The notes under the pieces were generated by a model. That model saw only the letters and a list, made by a program, of their open reading frames with translations, made no database searches and was not told the origin of the DNA. DNA of 64,000 nucleotides from Chitinophagaceae bacterium (lineage in GTDB: Bacteria > Bacteroidota > Bacteroidia > Chitinophagales > Chitinophagaceae), in the NCBI GenBank assembly GCA_016713085.1, contig JADJPV010000001.1:1695001-1759000 (forward strand), read 5' to 3'. This document shows positions 55,874 through 63,629 of the stretch, one piece after another. Made by a program: the position numbers and the translations under genes. The stretch's first letter is position 1. Every line of letters starts with the position of its first letter.

Positions 55874-56646
55874 ATGCTCCGTTCACTTTTAATAGTTGCA
55901 TCTGTCAGTGGACTTTTTTTTTCCTGTAATAATGCAGCGGGTGAAAAAAAAGCGGAACAAACTGATTCAACAGCAGCTGTAACAAATGTTTCTGCTTTAT
56001 CTGAAGAAGAAACAAAAGATGGATGGGTTTCTTTGCTCGATGGACAGTCTTTAAAAGGCTGGCATAAGTATGGTGGAAAGCCTGCCGGCAGTGCATGGAA
56101 AGTTGAAGATGGTGTATTGCATCTTGACGCATCGAATAAAGAAAACTGGCAGATCAGGGAAGGCGGCGATATTGTAACAGATGAAGAGTATGAAAATTTT
56201 CATTTGAAACTGGAATGGAAAATTGACACCTGCGGTAACAGCGGTGTAATTTTTTATGTGCATGAAGACACAGTAAAATATCAATGGCCATGGATGACCG
56301 GTCCAGAAGTGCAGGTGCTTGATAACAAATGCCATCCGGATGCAAAGATTATCAAACACCGTGCAGGTGACTTGTACGATATGATTACTTCAACACCGAA
56401 ACTGTAAGGCCTGCATTGGAATGGAACCTGATAGAAATTAAAAGTTTGAATGGAACACTGGAATTATATCTCAACGGAACAAAGGTTGTAACCACTACCA
56501 TGTGGGATGAAGGCTGGAAAAAAATGATTGCGGGCAGTAAGTTTAAATCAATGAAAGATTTCGGAACTTATAAGAAAGGAAGAATTGGATTGCAGGATCA
56601 CGGCAATAATGTGTGGTTCAGGAATATTAAGATTAAGAAGTTGTAA
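55874..56646 (+). CDS. DUF1080 (3-keto-disaccharide hydrolase domain) lipoprotein, one-base frameshift
   Basis: A lipoprotein signal (MLRSLLIVASVSGLFFSC) precedes a concanavalin-like DUF1080 domain: GWVSLLDGQSLKGWHKYGG, AWKVEDGVLHLDAS, EYENFHLKLEWKIDTCGNSG and, after the break, GRIGLQDHGNNVWFRNIKI. Adding one C at CC (56396-56397) joins STPETVRPALEWNLIEIKS and restores about 258 residues. Proteins of this family cleave 3-keto-glycosides made by GMC dehydrogenases, so this gene is the likely cleavage step of the locus. It is anchored in the periplasm. Confidence 0.9.
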
Positions 56647-56663
56647 TCATTACATAATAAAAG

Positions 56664-56697
56664 AGGGCTGGACCCGCCCTCTATAAGGGGGAGGGTA
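56664..56697. repeat. GC-rich palindromic element downstream of the DUF1080 gene
   Basis: It contains CCCGCCCTCTATAAGGGGGA with GGG following. It lies between the end of the sugar-oxidation operon and htpG and may act as a terminator-like hairpin. Confidence 0.6.
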
Positions 56698-56791
56698 AAA
56701 GACGCTGTCTTGTTTTGGCCCTGGCCGCCAAGAAATGTTGTTTAGTTTCTTCTGCATCCCTCCTTTTCCTGGTGTTTTTACCCATCCTGCA

Positions 56792-58624
56792 TCACAACAC
56801 GTTAATAAACTCAGTGAGTTGATTTCCCTTCAGCATTCCCTGAGAGAGTAAAGCAAGATCAGCGAGGTTGTGCACCATTTCTTTTCCTGTTTCTTTATTC
56901 GCTAAAATTTTTCTGTACAACGGATGATTGCCGTTTACAGTTAATTCAACTTCATCAGGCATGGATGCATAGAAGCTGCCCATTGGTCCGCCCATTTGTC
57001 CCATTTCTTTCATGCGGCGCATCATTTCCGGTCTTGTTGCAATTACCGGTGGTGAATCCAGACTCAAACCTTTCACTTCAACATTGAGATGCAGATCAGC
57101 AGCCTGAATGTTGAATAGTTCTTTCAGTTGTGTTACTTCATCTTCAGTCAATACACTTTTAATTTCATCCTGTTTGTCAATAAGATTATCTGTAATATCT
57201 GCATCAACACGTTTGAACTGTACATTCTCCCATTTCATTTCCATATGGCTGATGAAAGCTGCATCAACCATCGTATCAAACAGCATTACTTTGTATCCTT
57301 TTGCTTCAGCTGCTTTAATGAATGTATTCTGCTGTTCAGGTTGAGTTGAATAAAGCAGTACTAACTTACCTTCTTTTTTTTTTTGTAACACCTCAGCAAC
57401 AGCCTTGTATTCATCAAGCGTATAAAAATGTGAGGAGCTTTCCTGTCCTCCCCCCACTGGGGGAGTTAGAGGGGGCTTCTTTTTCATAATATGAAACTTC
57501 CCGGCTTTTTCTAAAAACTTATCATCAGTCATCATGCCGTATTTCACAAACAGTCCGAGGCTTTCCCATTTTTCTTCAAAACCTTTGCGGTCGTTCTTAA
57601 AGATCTCTTCTAATTTATCAGCCACCTTTTTGGTGATATGTGCATTGATCTTTCTTACGTTTGGATCACCCTGCAGATAACTGCGGCTTACGTTTAACGG
57701 AATATCCGGGCTGTCAATAACACCATGCAGCAGCATTAAAAATTCAGGAACAATATCTTTCACCTCATCTGTTACAAATACCTGGTTGCAGTAAAGCTGA
57801 ATTTTATCTTTCTGAATTTCATAACTCTGTTTGATTCTTGGGAAGTATAAAATCCCGGTAAGATTAAACGGATAATCCACATTTAAATGGATCCAGAAAA
57901 TTGGCGGTTCACTGAAGGGATATAATTCTTTATAAAAATTCTGGTAATCTTCTGCAGTCAGTTCAGATGGTTTCCTGATCCACAGCGGATGCGTATTGTT
58001 TATCTGTTCTTCTTCAAAGAAAATAGGAACAGGTAAAAATTTGCAGAAACGTTTCAGGATTCCTTTTAAACGTTCATCGTCTAAAAATTCTTTGCTTTCC
58101 TCATCCACATAAAGAATAATATCAGTACCACGTTCGGTTCTCTGTGTGGTTTCCTCTAATTGATATTCGGGGCTGCCGTCGCATTCCCATCTTACGGCTG
58201 ATCCTTCTTTAAAACTTTTGGTGAAGATTTCCACCTTCTTACTCACCATGAACGAAGAATAAAAACCCAGACCACACTTACCAATGATAGCATTTTCGTT
58301 TTGGCCCTTGTATTTCTCTACAAATTCTTCTGCTCCTGAAAAAGCAACCTGGTTAATGTATTTCTCCACTTCCTCAGCCGTCATGCCAACACCGTTGTCG
58401 GAGATGGTAATGGTGCCTGCTTCTTTGTTCAGCTTAACTGTTACTTTCAGTTCGCCCAGCTCACCTTTTGCTTCACCGATGGAAGAAAGGGTTTTGATTT
58501 TCTGCGTGGCATCCACTGCATTGCTCACCAGTTCACGGAGAAAAATTTCATGATCGCTGTAAAGAAATTTCTTAATGATGGGGAAAATGTTTTCCGTTTG
58601 TACACGTATACTTCCTGTTTGCAT
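56792..58624 (-). CDS. htpG: Hsp90-family chaperone HtpG with an element-derived insertion
   Basis: This 610-residue protein has the GHKL ATPase site (NAVDATQKI, ISDNGVGMTAEEVEKYI, IGKCGLGFYSSFMVSKK), the middle domain (YCNQVFVTDEVKDIVPEFL, GVIDSPDIPLNVSRSYLQ) and a C-terminal dimerisation domain (NGNHPLYRKILANKETGKE). Residues about 381-395, KKKPPLTPPVGGGQESS, do not resemble other HtpG sequences and are encoded by a copy of the palindromic repeat at 57441-57478. The insertion is in frame and lies in a middle-domain loop, so the chaperone is presumed active. It is a cytoplasmic, ATP-dependent folding factor. Confidence 0.93.
   Translation of the reverse strand: MQTGSIRVQTENIFPIIKKFLYSDHEIFLRELVSNAVDATQKIKTLSSIGEAKGELGELKVTVKLNKEAGTITISDNGVGMTAEEVEKYINQVAFSGAEEFVEKYKGQNENAIIGKCGLGFYSSFMVSKKVEIFTKSFKEGSAVRWECDGSPEYQLEETTQRTERGTDIILYVDEESKEFLDDERLKGILKRFCKFLPVPIFFEEEQINNTHPLWIRKPSELTAEDYQNFYKELYPFSEPPIFWIHLNVDYPFNLTGILYFPRIKQSYEIQKDKIQLYCNQVFVTDEVKDIVPEFLMLLHGVIDSPDIPLNVSRSYLQGDPNVRKINAHITKKVADKLEEIFKNDRKGFEEKWESLGLFVKYGMMTDDKFLEKAGKFHIMKKKPPLTPPVGGGQESSSHFYTLDEYKAVAEVLQKKKEGKLVLLYSTQPEQQNTFIKAAEAKGYKVMLFDTMVDAAFISHMEMKWENVQFKRVDADITDNLIDKQDEIKSVLTEDEVTQLKELFNIQAADLHLNVEVKGLSLDSPPVIATRPEMMRRMKEMGQMGGPMGSFYASMPDEVELTVNGNHPLYRKILANKETGKEMVHNLADLALLSQGMLKGNQLTEFINVL
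57441..57478 (-). repeat. Palindromic element inserted in frame in htpG
   Basis: On the coding strand the element has GCCCCCTCTAACTCCCCCAG followed by TGGGGGGAGGACAGG, the same layout as the intergenic copies at 42949 and 46561. It encodes Lys-Pro-Pro-Leu-Thr-Pro-Pro-Val-Gly-Gly-Gly-Gln. Confidence 0.82.
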
Positions 58625-58748
58625 AAAATCTGTTTAGGCCGCAAGGAACAAAAAAAGTACCAGTACACAAGATTGTGACAGATTGACAACCGAATTCATA
58701 GTTTTTATACCCAATCTATGAAAGGATAGCTTAGAGGAAAAGGAATAA

Positions 58749-58973
58749 TTAAAACAATCTGATTTCCTTGCCAAACATTGCTTCATTAACCAGCTGCTGA
58801 CAAGCTTTTTTAAAAGTAGAAGAATCAGTGTAACAAGCAACACTTCGAACAATATTAAATTTTCCATTGGCATTAGCTTCCAGATTAAATCCTGCAGCAT
58901 CATTAGGAACACTTTTACACCAATTATCGTATGGTAGCTTCCAATAGCCTGATTCATTTATCTGGGTAACCAA
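58749..58973 (-). CDS. C-terminal part of a hypothetical protein, possibly continuous with the upstream gene
   Basis: The 74 residues beginning VTQINESGYWKLPYDNWCK and ending EAMFGKEIRLF have no recognisable family. The frame opens with TTG two bases after the stop of the lipoprotein at 58976 and in another frame. A two-base change at the TATA near 58977 would join the two into one protein of about 280 residues. A separate small gene is the alternative. Confidence is limited because no homologue is recognised. Confidence 0.45.
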   Translation of the reverse strand: MVTQINESGYWKLPYDNWCKSVPNDAAGFNLEANANGKFNIVRSVACYTDSSTFKKACQQLVNEAMFGKEIRLF

Positions 58974-58975
58974 TT

Positions 58976-59593
58976 TTATATAAGTTTTTGTAGAAATGAG
59001 ATACCTTTTAGTGCTATAGGCAAAGGATCTTTACCGAAAATTGTGGATTTTTCCAATAGTTTTCGATAATATGCAGGGTCTGTCAATTGAGGATGTACCT
59101 TTTTGATTGAGTCGAGATATTTTCTTTTCCAGATATTAGTAGTTGTATCATGAAAAGGGAAGTATCGTTCTAATAGAACAAAATGTTGTTTTTCAATCCG
59201 ATTAAGTTTTGAAGTATCGGGATAAGGATCCGGATTACCCTTTAATCCTTCTTTGACTATTATTTCATTTGGCTTGAGAGTAATAATAATAGGTCTCATA
59301 CTGCTTAATGAGCCATCAAAATATGTTAAACGAAAAACAGTTGTTTTTTCTGGTTTTAAGCTGATGTTTGGTTCATCAAAGGATTTGTAAAAGTGATACC
59401 CCCAATATGCAATTTTTATTGAATCCTTAGAAGACATGGAATCTTTCAGAGGATACCAGCAAAAATCCGAATCGTCGTCAGTTTGTGTTTTGATATAGCT
59501 ATAGCCACCTTCAGGAAAATGTATAGCAGCAGGCTTGTTAGAATTACAAGCTGCAATTATCATTATACATCCAAATAGTACCAAATGTCTCAT
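58976..59593 (-). CDS. Hypothetical lipoprotein
   Basis: The ATG at 59593 gives MRHLVLFGCIMIIAACNSN, a lipoprotein signal with Cys17 after ILxA-type residues. The roughly 205-residue protein continues with SYIKTQTDDDSDFCWYPLK and PIIITLKPNEIIVKEGLKG, with a helical end (RKYLDSIKKVHPQL). No family is recognised. The stop may be a frameshift artefact, as the sequence after it (58973-58749) looks like a continuation. Confidence 0.62.
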   Translation of the reverse strand: MRHLVLFGCIMIIAACNSNKPAAIHFPEGGYSYIKTQTDDDSDFCWYPLKDSMSSKDSIKIAYWGYHFYKSFDEPNISLKPEKTTVFRLTYFDGSLSSMRPIIITLKPNEIIVKEGLKGNPDPYPDTSKLNRIEKQHFVLLERYFPFHDTTTNIWKRKYLDSIKKVHPQLTDPAYYRKLLEKSTIFGKDPLPIALKGISFLQKLI

Positions 59594-59768
59594 AATGTTA
59601 GGTATATAAATGTACAATGTGCTGAGCATTAATTTTTATTACTTGTCATATTGGTGAATAGAATTGTTGGCGGACAAGTGAGTGACACAACAACCGATGC
59701 CATTTGCACTTCAGTTTGCCACCTGAAATTGATTCTTCTTTCAAACCCTCTCCCTGCCTGATTTTACG

Positions 59769-59776
59769 TACATTTG
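59769..59776 (+). promoter_or_regulatory. Candidate -7 box TACATTTG before the ABC-F gene
   Basis: An exact TAnnTTTG match 22 bp before the ATG at 59799. No clear -33 TTTG is seen at 17-21 bases. Confidence 0.45.
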
Positions 59777-59798
59777 CGGCTTCAAATTTTCGGACATT

Positions 59799-61440
59799 AT
59801 GATCAGTGCAAGAAATATAACCCTCTCTTATGGTAAGCGTGTTTTGTTTGATGAAGTGAATATCAACTTCACCAAGGGGAACTGTTACGGTGTAATTGGT
59901 GCCAATGGTGCCGGTAAGAGTACCTTTTTTAAAAATCCTGAGCGGCGAAATTGAGCCGAACAAGGGAACAGTGGAAATAACCCCCGGCGAACGCATGGCG
60001 GTGTTGAAGCAGAACCACTTTGAATTTGATGACCAGACTGTATTGAATACTGTGCTCATGGGCCACAAAAAAATGTGGGAAGTGATGCAGGAAAAGGATG
60101 CCATTTACATGAAACCCGATTTCAGTGAAGAAGATGGAATGCGTGCAGGTCATTTGGAAGCTGAATATGGTGAAATGGGTGGATATACTTCTGAAAGTGA
60201 TGCAGCCAGTTTTTTGAGCGGACTGGGTATAAAAGATGAGTATCTCCAGAGTTTGATGAAAGAGATCCCCAGTAACCTGAAAGTTCGTGTGTTGCTGGCG
60301 CAGGCTTTGTTTGGTAATCCTGATATTTTGTTGCTGGATGAACCGACCAACGGATTGGATATTGAAACAATCGGTTGGCTGGAAAATTTCTTAGCCGACT
60401 ACGAAAATGTTGTACTGGTAGTAAGCCATGACCGTCACTTTTTAGATTCAGTTTGTACGCATGTGGCCGATGTTGACCGGGCAAAAATTAAAACCTTTAC
60501 CGGTAACTATAGCTTTTGGTATGAAAGCAGTCAGCTGATGACAAAGCAGATGGGCGATAAGAATAAGAAGACAGAAGAAAAGCGCCAGGCTTTGATGGAC
60601 TTCATTGCACGGTTCTCTGCCAACGCATCCAAGAGTAAGCAGGCAACATCGAGAAAGAAAGCATTGGAGAAATTGACCCTTGATGAAATTGAACCATCGA
60701 ACAGAAAATATCCCGGCATTATTTTTCAGCCATTGCGTGAAGTTGGTAACCAGATCCTGCATGTAGAAAAATTAAAGAAAACGGTTGATGGCCGTGTACT
60801 GTTTGATAAAGTAAACTTCACCGTAAATAAAAACGATAAGATCGCTTTTGTAAGTAAGGATCCACTGGCTGTTACACATTTCTTCAATATTATTAATGCA
60901 GAAGAAATTGCCGATCATGGAAGTTATGAGTGGGGAACAACTATTACCAAAGCGTTTTTACCGGTTGAGAACAATGAGTTCTTTAAAGATGGAAAAACAT
61001 TGATGGATTGGCTGAGGGAGTTTGTTCCAAGCCATGTTACTGATGCAGATGAACCTTTCCTTCGTGGATTTTTAGGGAAAATGCTGTTCAGTGGTGATGA
61101 TATCATGAAAAAAACCAATGTGCTGAGCGGGGGAGAGAAAGTACGTTGTATGATCAGCCGAATGATGATTCAGAATCCGAATGTGATTATTCTTGATCAG
61201 CCAACCAATCACCTCGATTTGGAAAGTATCCAGGCTTTCAACGAACAGTGTATTGATTATAAAGGTGTGGTATTGCTCACCTCGCATGATCATACGTTCA
61301 TGCATACAACGGCCAACCGTATTATAGAATTAACTCCGAACGGTATCATTGACCGCCTCATCAGCTTCGATGAATACCTCGAAGATGACCGGGTACATCA
61401 GCTGCAGCAGGAGATGTATGGCGGTAAAGTAATGGCATAA
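59799..61440 (+). CDS. ABC-F ATPase, one-base frameshift
   Basis: The ATG at 59799 gives MISARNITLSYGKRVLFDEV, then Walker A VIGANGAGKSTF. One extra base in T6A5 (59925-59935) shifts the frame; removing it gives LKILSGEIEPNKGTVEITPG and an open frame to 61440, about 546 residues. The first domain has the Walker B ILLLDEPTNGLDIETI. A long linker helix (KNKKTEEKRQALMDFIARF) separates the two domains. The second domain has a degenerate P-loop (IAFVSKDPLAVTHFF), a normal LSGGEKVRCMISR signature, and IILDQPTNHLD with Gln in place of the catalytic Glu. ABC-F proteins act on ribosomes as translation factors. There is no membrane domain. Confidence 0.9.
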
Positions 61441-61463
61441 GAAAACGTTATCAAATCATAAAA

Positions 61464-61484
61464 TCCCGAAACAATCGGGACTTT
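61464..61484 (+). terminator. Terminator-like hairpin after the ABC-F gene
   Basis: TCCCGA and TCGGGA pair around AACAA and are followed by CTTTTC. The stem is short but well placed, 23 bp after the stop codon. Confidence 0.6.
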
Positions 61485-61488
61485 TCTG

Positions 61489-61518
61489 TTTGGGTATGCT
61501 TACAATCCCCTATCTTTG
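61489..61518 (+). promoter_or_regulatory. Promoter TTTG-N18-TATCTTTG for the RRM gene
   Basis: TTTG at 61489-61492 and TATCTTTG at 61511-61518 match the Bacteroidota promoter consensus with good spacing. Transcription would begin near 61525, leaving an untranslated leader of about 125 nt before the RRM gene. Confidence 0.65.
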
Positions 61519-61652
61519 CCCCGTTATTTTGAGTTATACAGTGTTATGTAAGTGAATCGTCCTATCTGCTACGCACAATCTGCTAATAGTTAGTCAATTT
61601 TTACGCCTCGTATTTGCTCAGATTTTTTTCAAATTGTTTAATATTTACAAAC

Positions 61653-61973
61653 ATGAACATTTATGTTTCAAACTTAAGCTTCAACGTTAATGACGATGAC
61701 TTAAGAGGATTTTTCGAAAGCTATGGTGAAGTATCCAGCGCTAAAGTAATTAACGACAAATTCACCGGTAAAAGCCGTGGTTTTGGATTTGTTGAAATGA
61801 GTGACGATGCTGCTGCTAAAACAGCCATCGGCGAATTAGATGGTGGTATGGTTGAAGGCCGTGCTATCAAAGTAACAGAAGCTAAGCCACGTGAAGAACG
61901 CACAGGTGGTGGTGGTGGTGACCGTCGTCCTTCTTTCGGCGGAAACAAAAGCTTCAGCAACAACCGTTACTAA
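61653..61973 (+). CDS. RRM-domain RNA-binding protein
   Basis: The ATG at 61653 gives a 106-residue protein. One RNA recognition motif has RNP2 (MNIYVSNLSFNV) and RNP1 (KSRGFGFVEM), followed by a Gly/Arg-rich disordered tail (EERTGGGGGDRR). This small single-RRM type is common in Bacteroidota and cyanobacteria and binds RNA, in some cases in response to cold. The long leader and the strong promoter suggest high, possibly temperature-dependent expression; that is inference. Confidence 0.93.
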   Translation: MNIYVSNLSFNVNDDDLRGFFESYGEVSSAKVINDKFTGKSRGFGFVEMSDDAAAKTAIGELDGGMVEGRAIKVTEAKPREERTGGGGGDRRPSFGGNKSFSNNRY

Positions 61974-61994
61974 TCTGGTTAAGCACAAGTTTAG

Positions 61995-62022
61995 AGTCAT
62001 CTCGAAAGAGATGGCTTTTTTT
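61995..62022 (+). terminator. Rho-independent terminator after the RRM gene
   Basis: AGTCATCTC and GAGATGGCT form nine pairs (one U-G) closed by a GAAA tetraloop, followed by seven T residues. Confidence 0.88.
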
Positions 62023-62072
62023 ATGTCCTTTTTTCAGCAGGGTGAAACGAAATATCTTTACAAAAAAACACA

Positions 62073-62423
62073 ATGAGCAACCTGGTACAGGAATTTAATG
62101 ACTACCGCACAAAAATGAATGAAGTAATCCTGAGTAAGGACAACCTCGTCATCAAACGCCTCTGGAATTTAGATACAAACACGTATGCAGAAGGAGCCTT
62201 AGACACAAAAACCAAGGAAATGCTTGGTTTAGTGGCAAGCATGGTGCTTCGCTGCGATGACTGCATAAAGTATCATCTTGGTAAAAGTCATGAACTGGGC
62301 ATTACCACCGAACAGATGTACGAGATTTTTGCAGTGGCCAATATTGTAGGCGGAACCATCGTTATACCTCATACAAGAAGAGCCGCTGAATACTGGGAAG
62401 AATTGACCGGTACAAATCAATAA
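62073..62423 (+). CDS. Carboxymuconolactone decarboxylase (AhpD-like) family protein
   Basis: This 116-residue protein is all-helical, with LDTKTKEMLGLVASMVLRC and the redox pair CDDCIKYHLGKSHELG, where Cys-x-x-Cys and the following His are the AhpD-type active site. A C-terminal IVGGTIVIPHTRRAAEYW follows. It is likely a hexameric peroxidase-type enzyme or thiol reductant. A TATCTTTA box sits 12 bp before the ATG. No alkyl hydroperoxide reductase gene is adjacent. Confidence 0.9.
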   Translation: MSNLVQEFNDYRTKMNEVILSKDNLVIKRLWNLDTNTYAEGALDTKTKEMLGLVASMVLRCDDCIKYHLGKSHELGITTEQMYEIFAVANIVGGTIVIPHTRRAAEYWEELTGTNQ

Positions 62424-62440
62424 CAACTTAAAATTGCCCG

Positions 62441-62468
62441 TTTGCAGTTGATTTTCTGCTTAAATTTG
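62441..62468 (+). promoter_or_regulatory. Candidate promoter TTTG-N16-TAAATTTG for korB
   Basis: TTTG at 62441-62444 and an exact TAAATTTG at 62461-62468, with the ATG at 62484. The spacing is slightly shorter than the usual 19. Confidence 0.5.
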
Positions 62469-62483
62469 TTCTAATATATTCTT

Positions 62484-63515
62484 ATGTCTGAAATAACAAC
62501 ATTGCCTGCCCTTACCGCAAAGGATTTTGTAACCGACCAGGAAGTTCGCTGGTGCCCCGGTTGCGGTGATTATTCCATCCTGGCACAGGTTCAAAAGATC
62601 ATGCCTACCCTTGGAATTCCCAAAGAAAACATTGTGATTGTGAGTGGAATTGGCTGCAGCAGCCGTTTCCCGTATTACATGAATACGTATGGTATGCATT
62701 CAATCCATGGCCGTGCAACAGCAGTTGCCAGTGGTTTGAAAGCCGCACGCCCCGACCTGAGTGTATGGATTGTTACCGGTGACGGCGACAGCTTAAGCAT
62801 CGGTGGTAATCATACCATTCATTTGCTGCGCAGAAATTTTGATGTGAATGTGCTGCTGTTCAATAACCAGATTTATGGTTTAACCAAAGGACAGTATTCA
62901 CCTACATCAGAAGAACATAAAGTAACAAAGAGTACACCGTTTGGCAGTATTGATCATCCGTTTAATCCATTGGCATTAGCCATGGGTGCGGATGCAACAT
63001 TTATTGCACGCAGCATGGACCGTGATCCCAAGCATTTACAGGAAGCATTGCTTCGCAGCCAAAAGCATAAGGGCGCCTCCTTCCTGGAAATCTATCAGAA
63101 CTGTAACATCTTTAACGACGGTGCTTTTGAAATTTTTACGGAGAAGGGAAGCAAGCCTGAAGAAACATTGTTCCTTGTACAGGGCGAACCATTGGTATTT
63201 GGTGCAGCAAAAAACAAAGGCATTAAGTTAGATGGGTTTAAACCTGTTGTTGTGAATTTAGAAGAAGGCCACAGCAAAGATGATCTATGGATCCATGATG
63301 ATCATGATTTTTACAAAGCACAAATATTAGTACGCATGTTTGATGATCCACGCAAAGACATGCATCTGCCAAGACCTTTCGGTGTATTTTATGAAACCGA
63401 CAGAGCCTGCTACGAAGATTCAATGAAACTCCACATTGATGAAGTAATTGCCACAAAAGGCAAGGGCAACCTTGATAAGCTGCTGAAAGGAAATGAAGTG
63501 TGGGAGATTAAATAA
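62484..63515 (+). CDS. korB: 2-oxoacid:ferredoxin oxidoreductase, beta subunit
   Basis: This 343-residue protein has the thiamine-pyrophosphate-binding beta-subunit motifs: VRWCPGCGDYSILAQV, the Fe-S cysteines in SGIGCSSRFPYYMN, and the metal/TPP motif WIVTGDGDSLSIGGNH followed by NNQIYGLTKGQYSPTS. It decarboxylates 2-oxoglutarate (or a related 2-oxoacid) to the acyl-CoA with reduced ferredoxin, together with an alpha/gamma subunit. No korA gene lies beside it in this window, although the two are usually adjacent. It has its own promoter-like sequence and ends at a strong terminator. Confidence 0.9.
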   Translation: MSEITTLPALTAKDFVTDQEVRWCPGCGDYSILAQVQKIMPTLGIPKENIVIVSGIGCSSRFPYYMNTYGMHSIHGRATAVASGLKAARPDLSVWIVTGDGDSLSIGGNHTIHLLRRNFDVNVLLFNNQIYGLTKGQYSPTSEEHKVTKSTPFGSIDHPFNPLALAMGADATFIARSMDRDPKHLQEALLRSQKHKGASFLEIYQNCNIFNDGAFEIFTEKGSKPEETLFLVQGEPLVFGAAKNKGIKLDGFKPVVVNLEEGHSKDDLWIHDDHDFYKAQILVRMFDDPRKDMHLPRPFGVFYETDRACYEDSMKLHIDEVIATKGKGNLDKLLKGNEVWEIK

Positions 63516-63539
63516 TACGCAGAAAACTTACTGATACAG

Positions 63540-63561
63540 GGAGGCGTTGGCCTCCTTTTTT
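63540..63561 (+). terminator. Rho-independent terminator after korB
   Basis: GGAGGC and GCCTCC pair around GTTG and are followed by six T residues, 25 bp past the korB stop. Confidence 0.88.
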
Positions 63562-63629
63562 ATTCCCGCTGTGGGGTATTGACATTGGTTTTAAAAAGAA
63601 ATAACTTTCTGAAACAAAACCTTATCTGT

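Noticed and set aside
13753..56410. Stop-codon reassignment (alternative genetic code)
   Set aside because: Most breaks are frameshifts rather than in-frame stops, only two plausible in-frame TAA codons were found, and all other genes end normally with TAA, TAG or TGA.
59646..60104. Minus-strand 152-residue frame
   Set aside because: It is antisense to the conserved ABC-F gene and only open because of codon bias; no homologue is recognisable.
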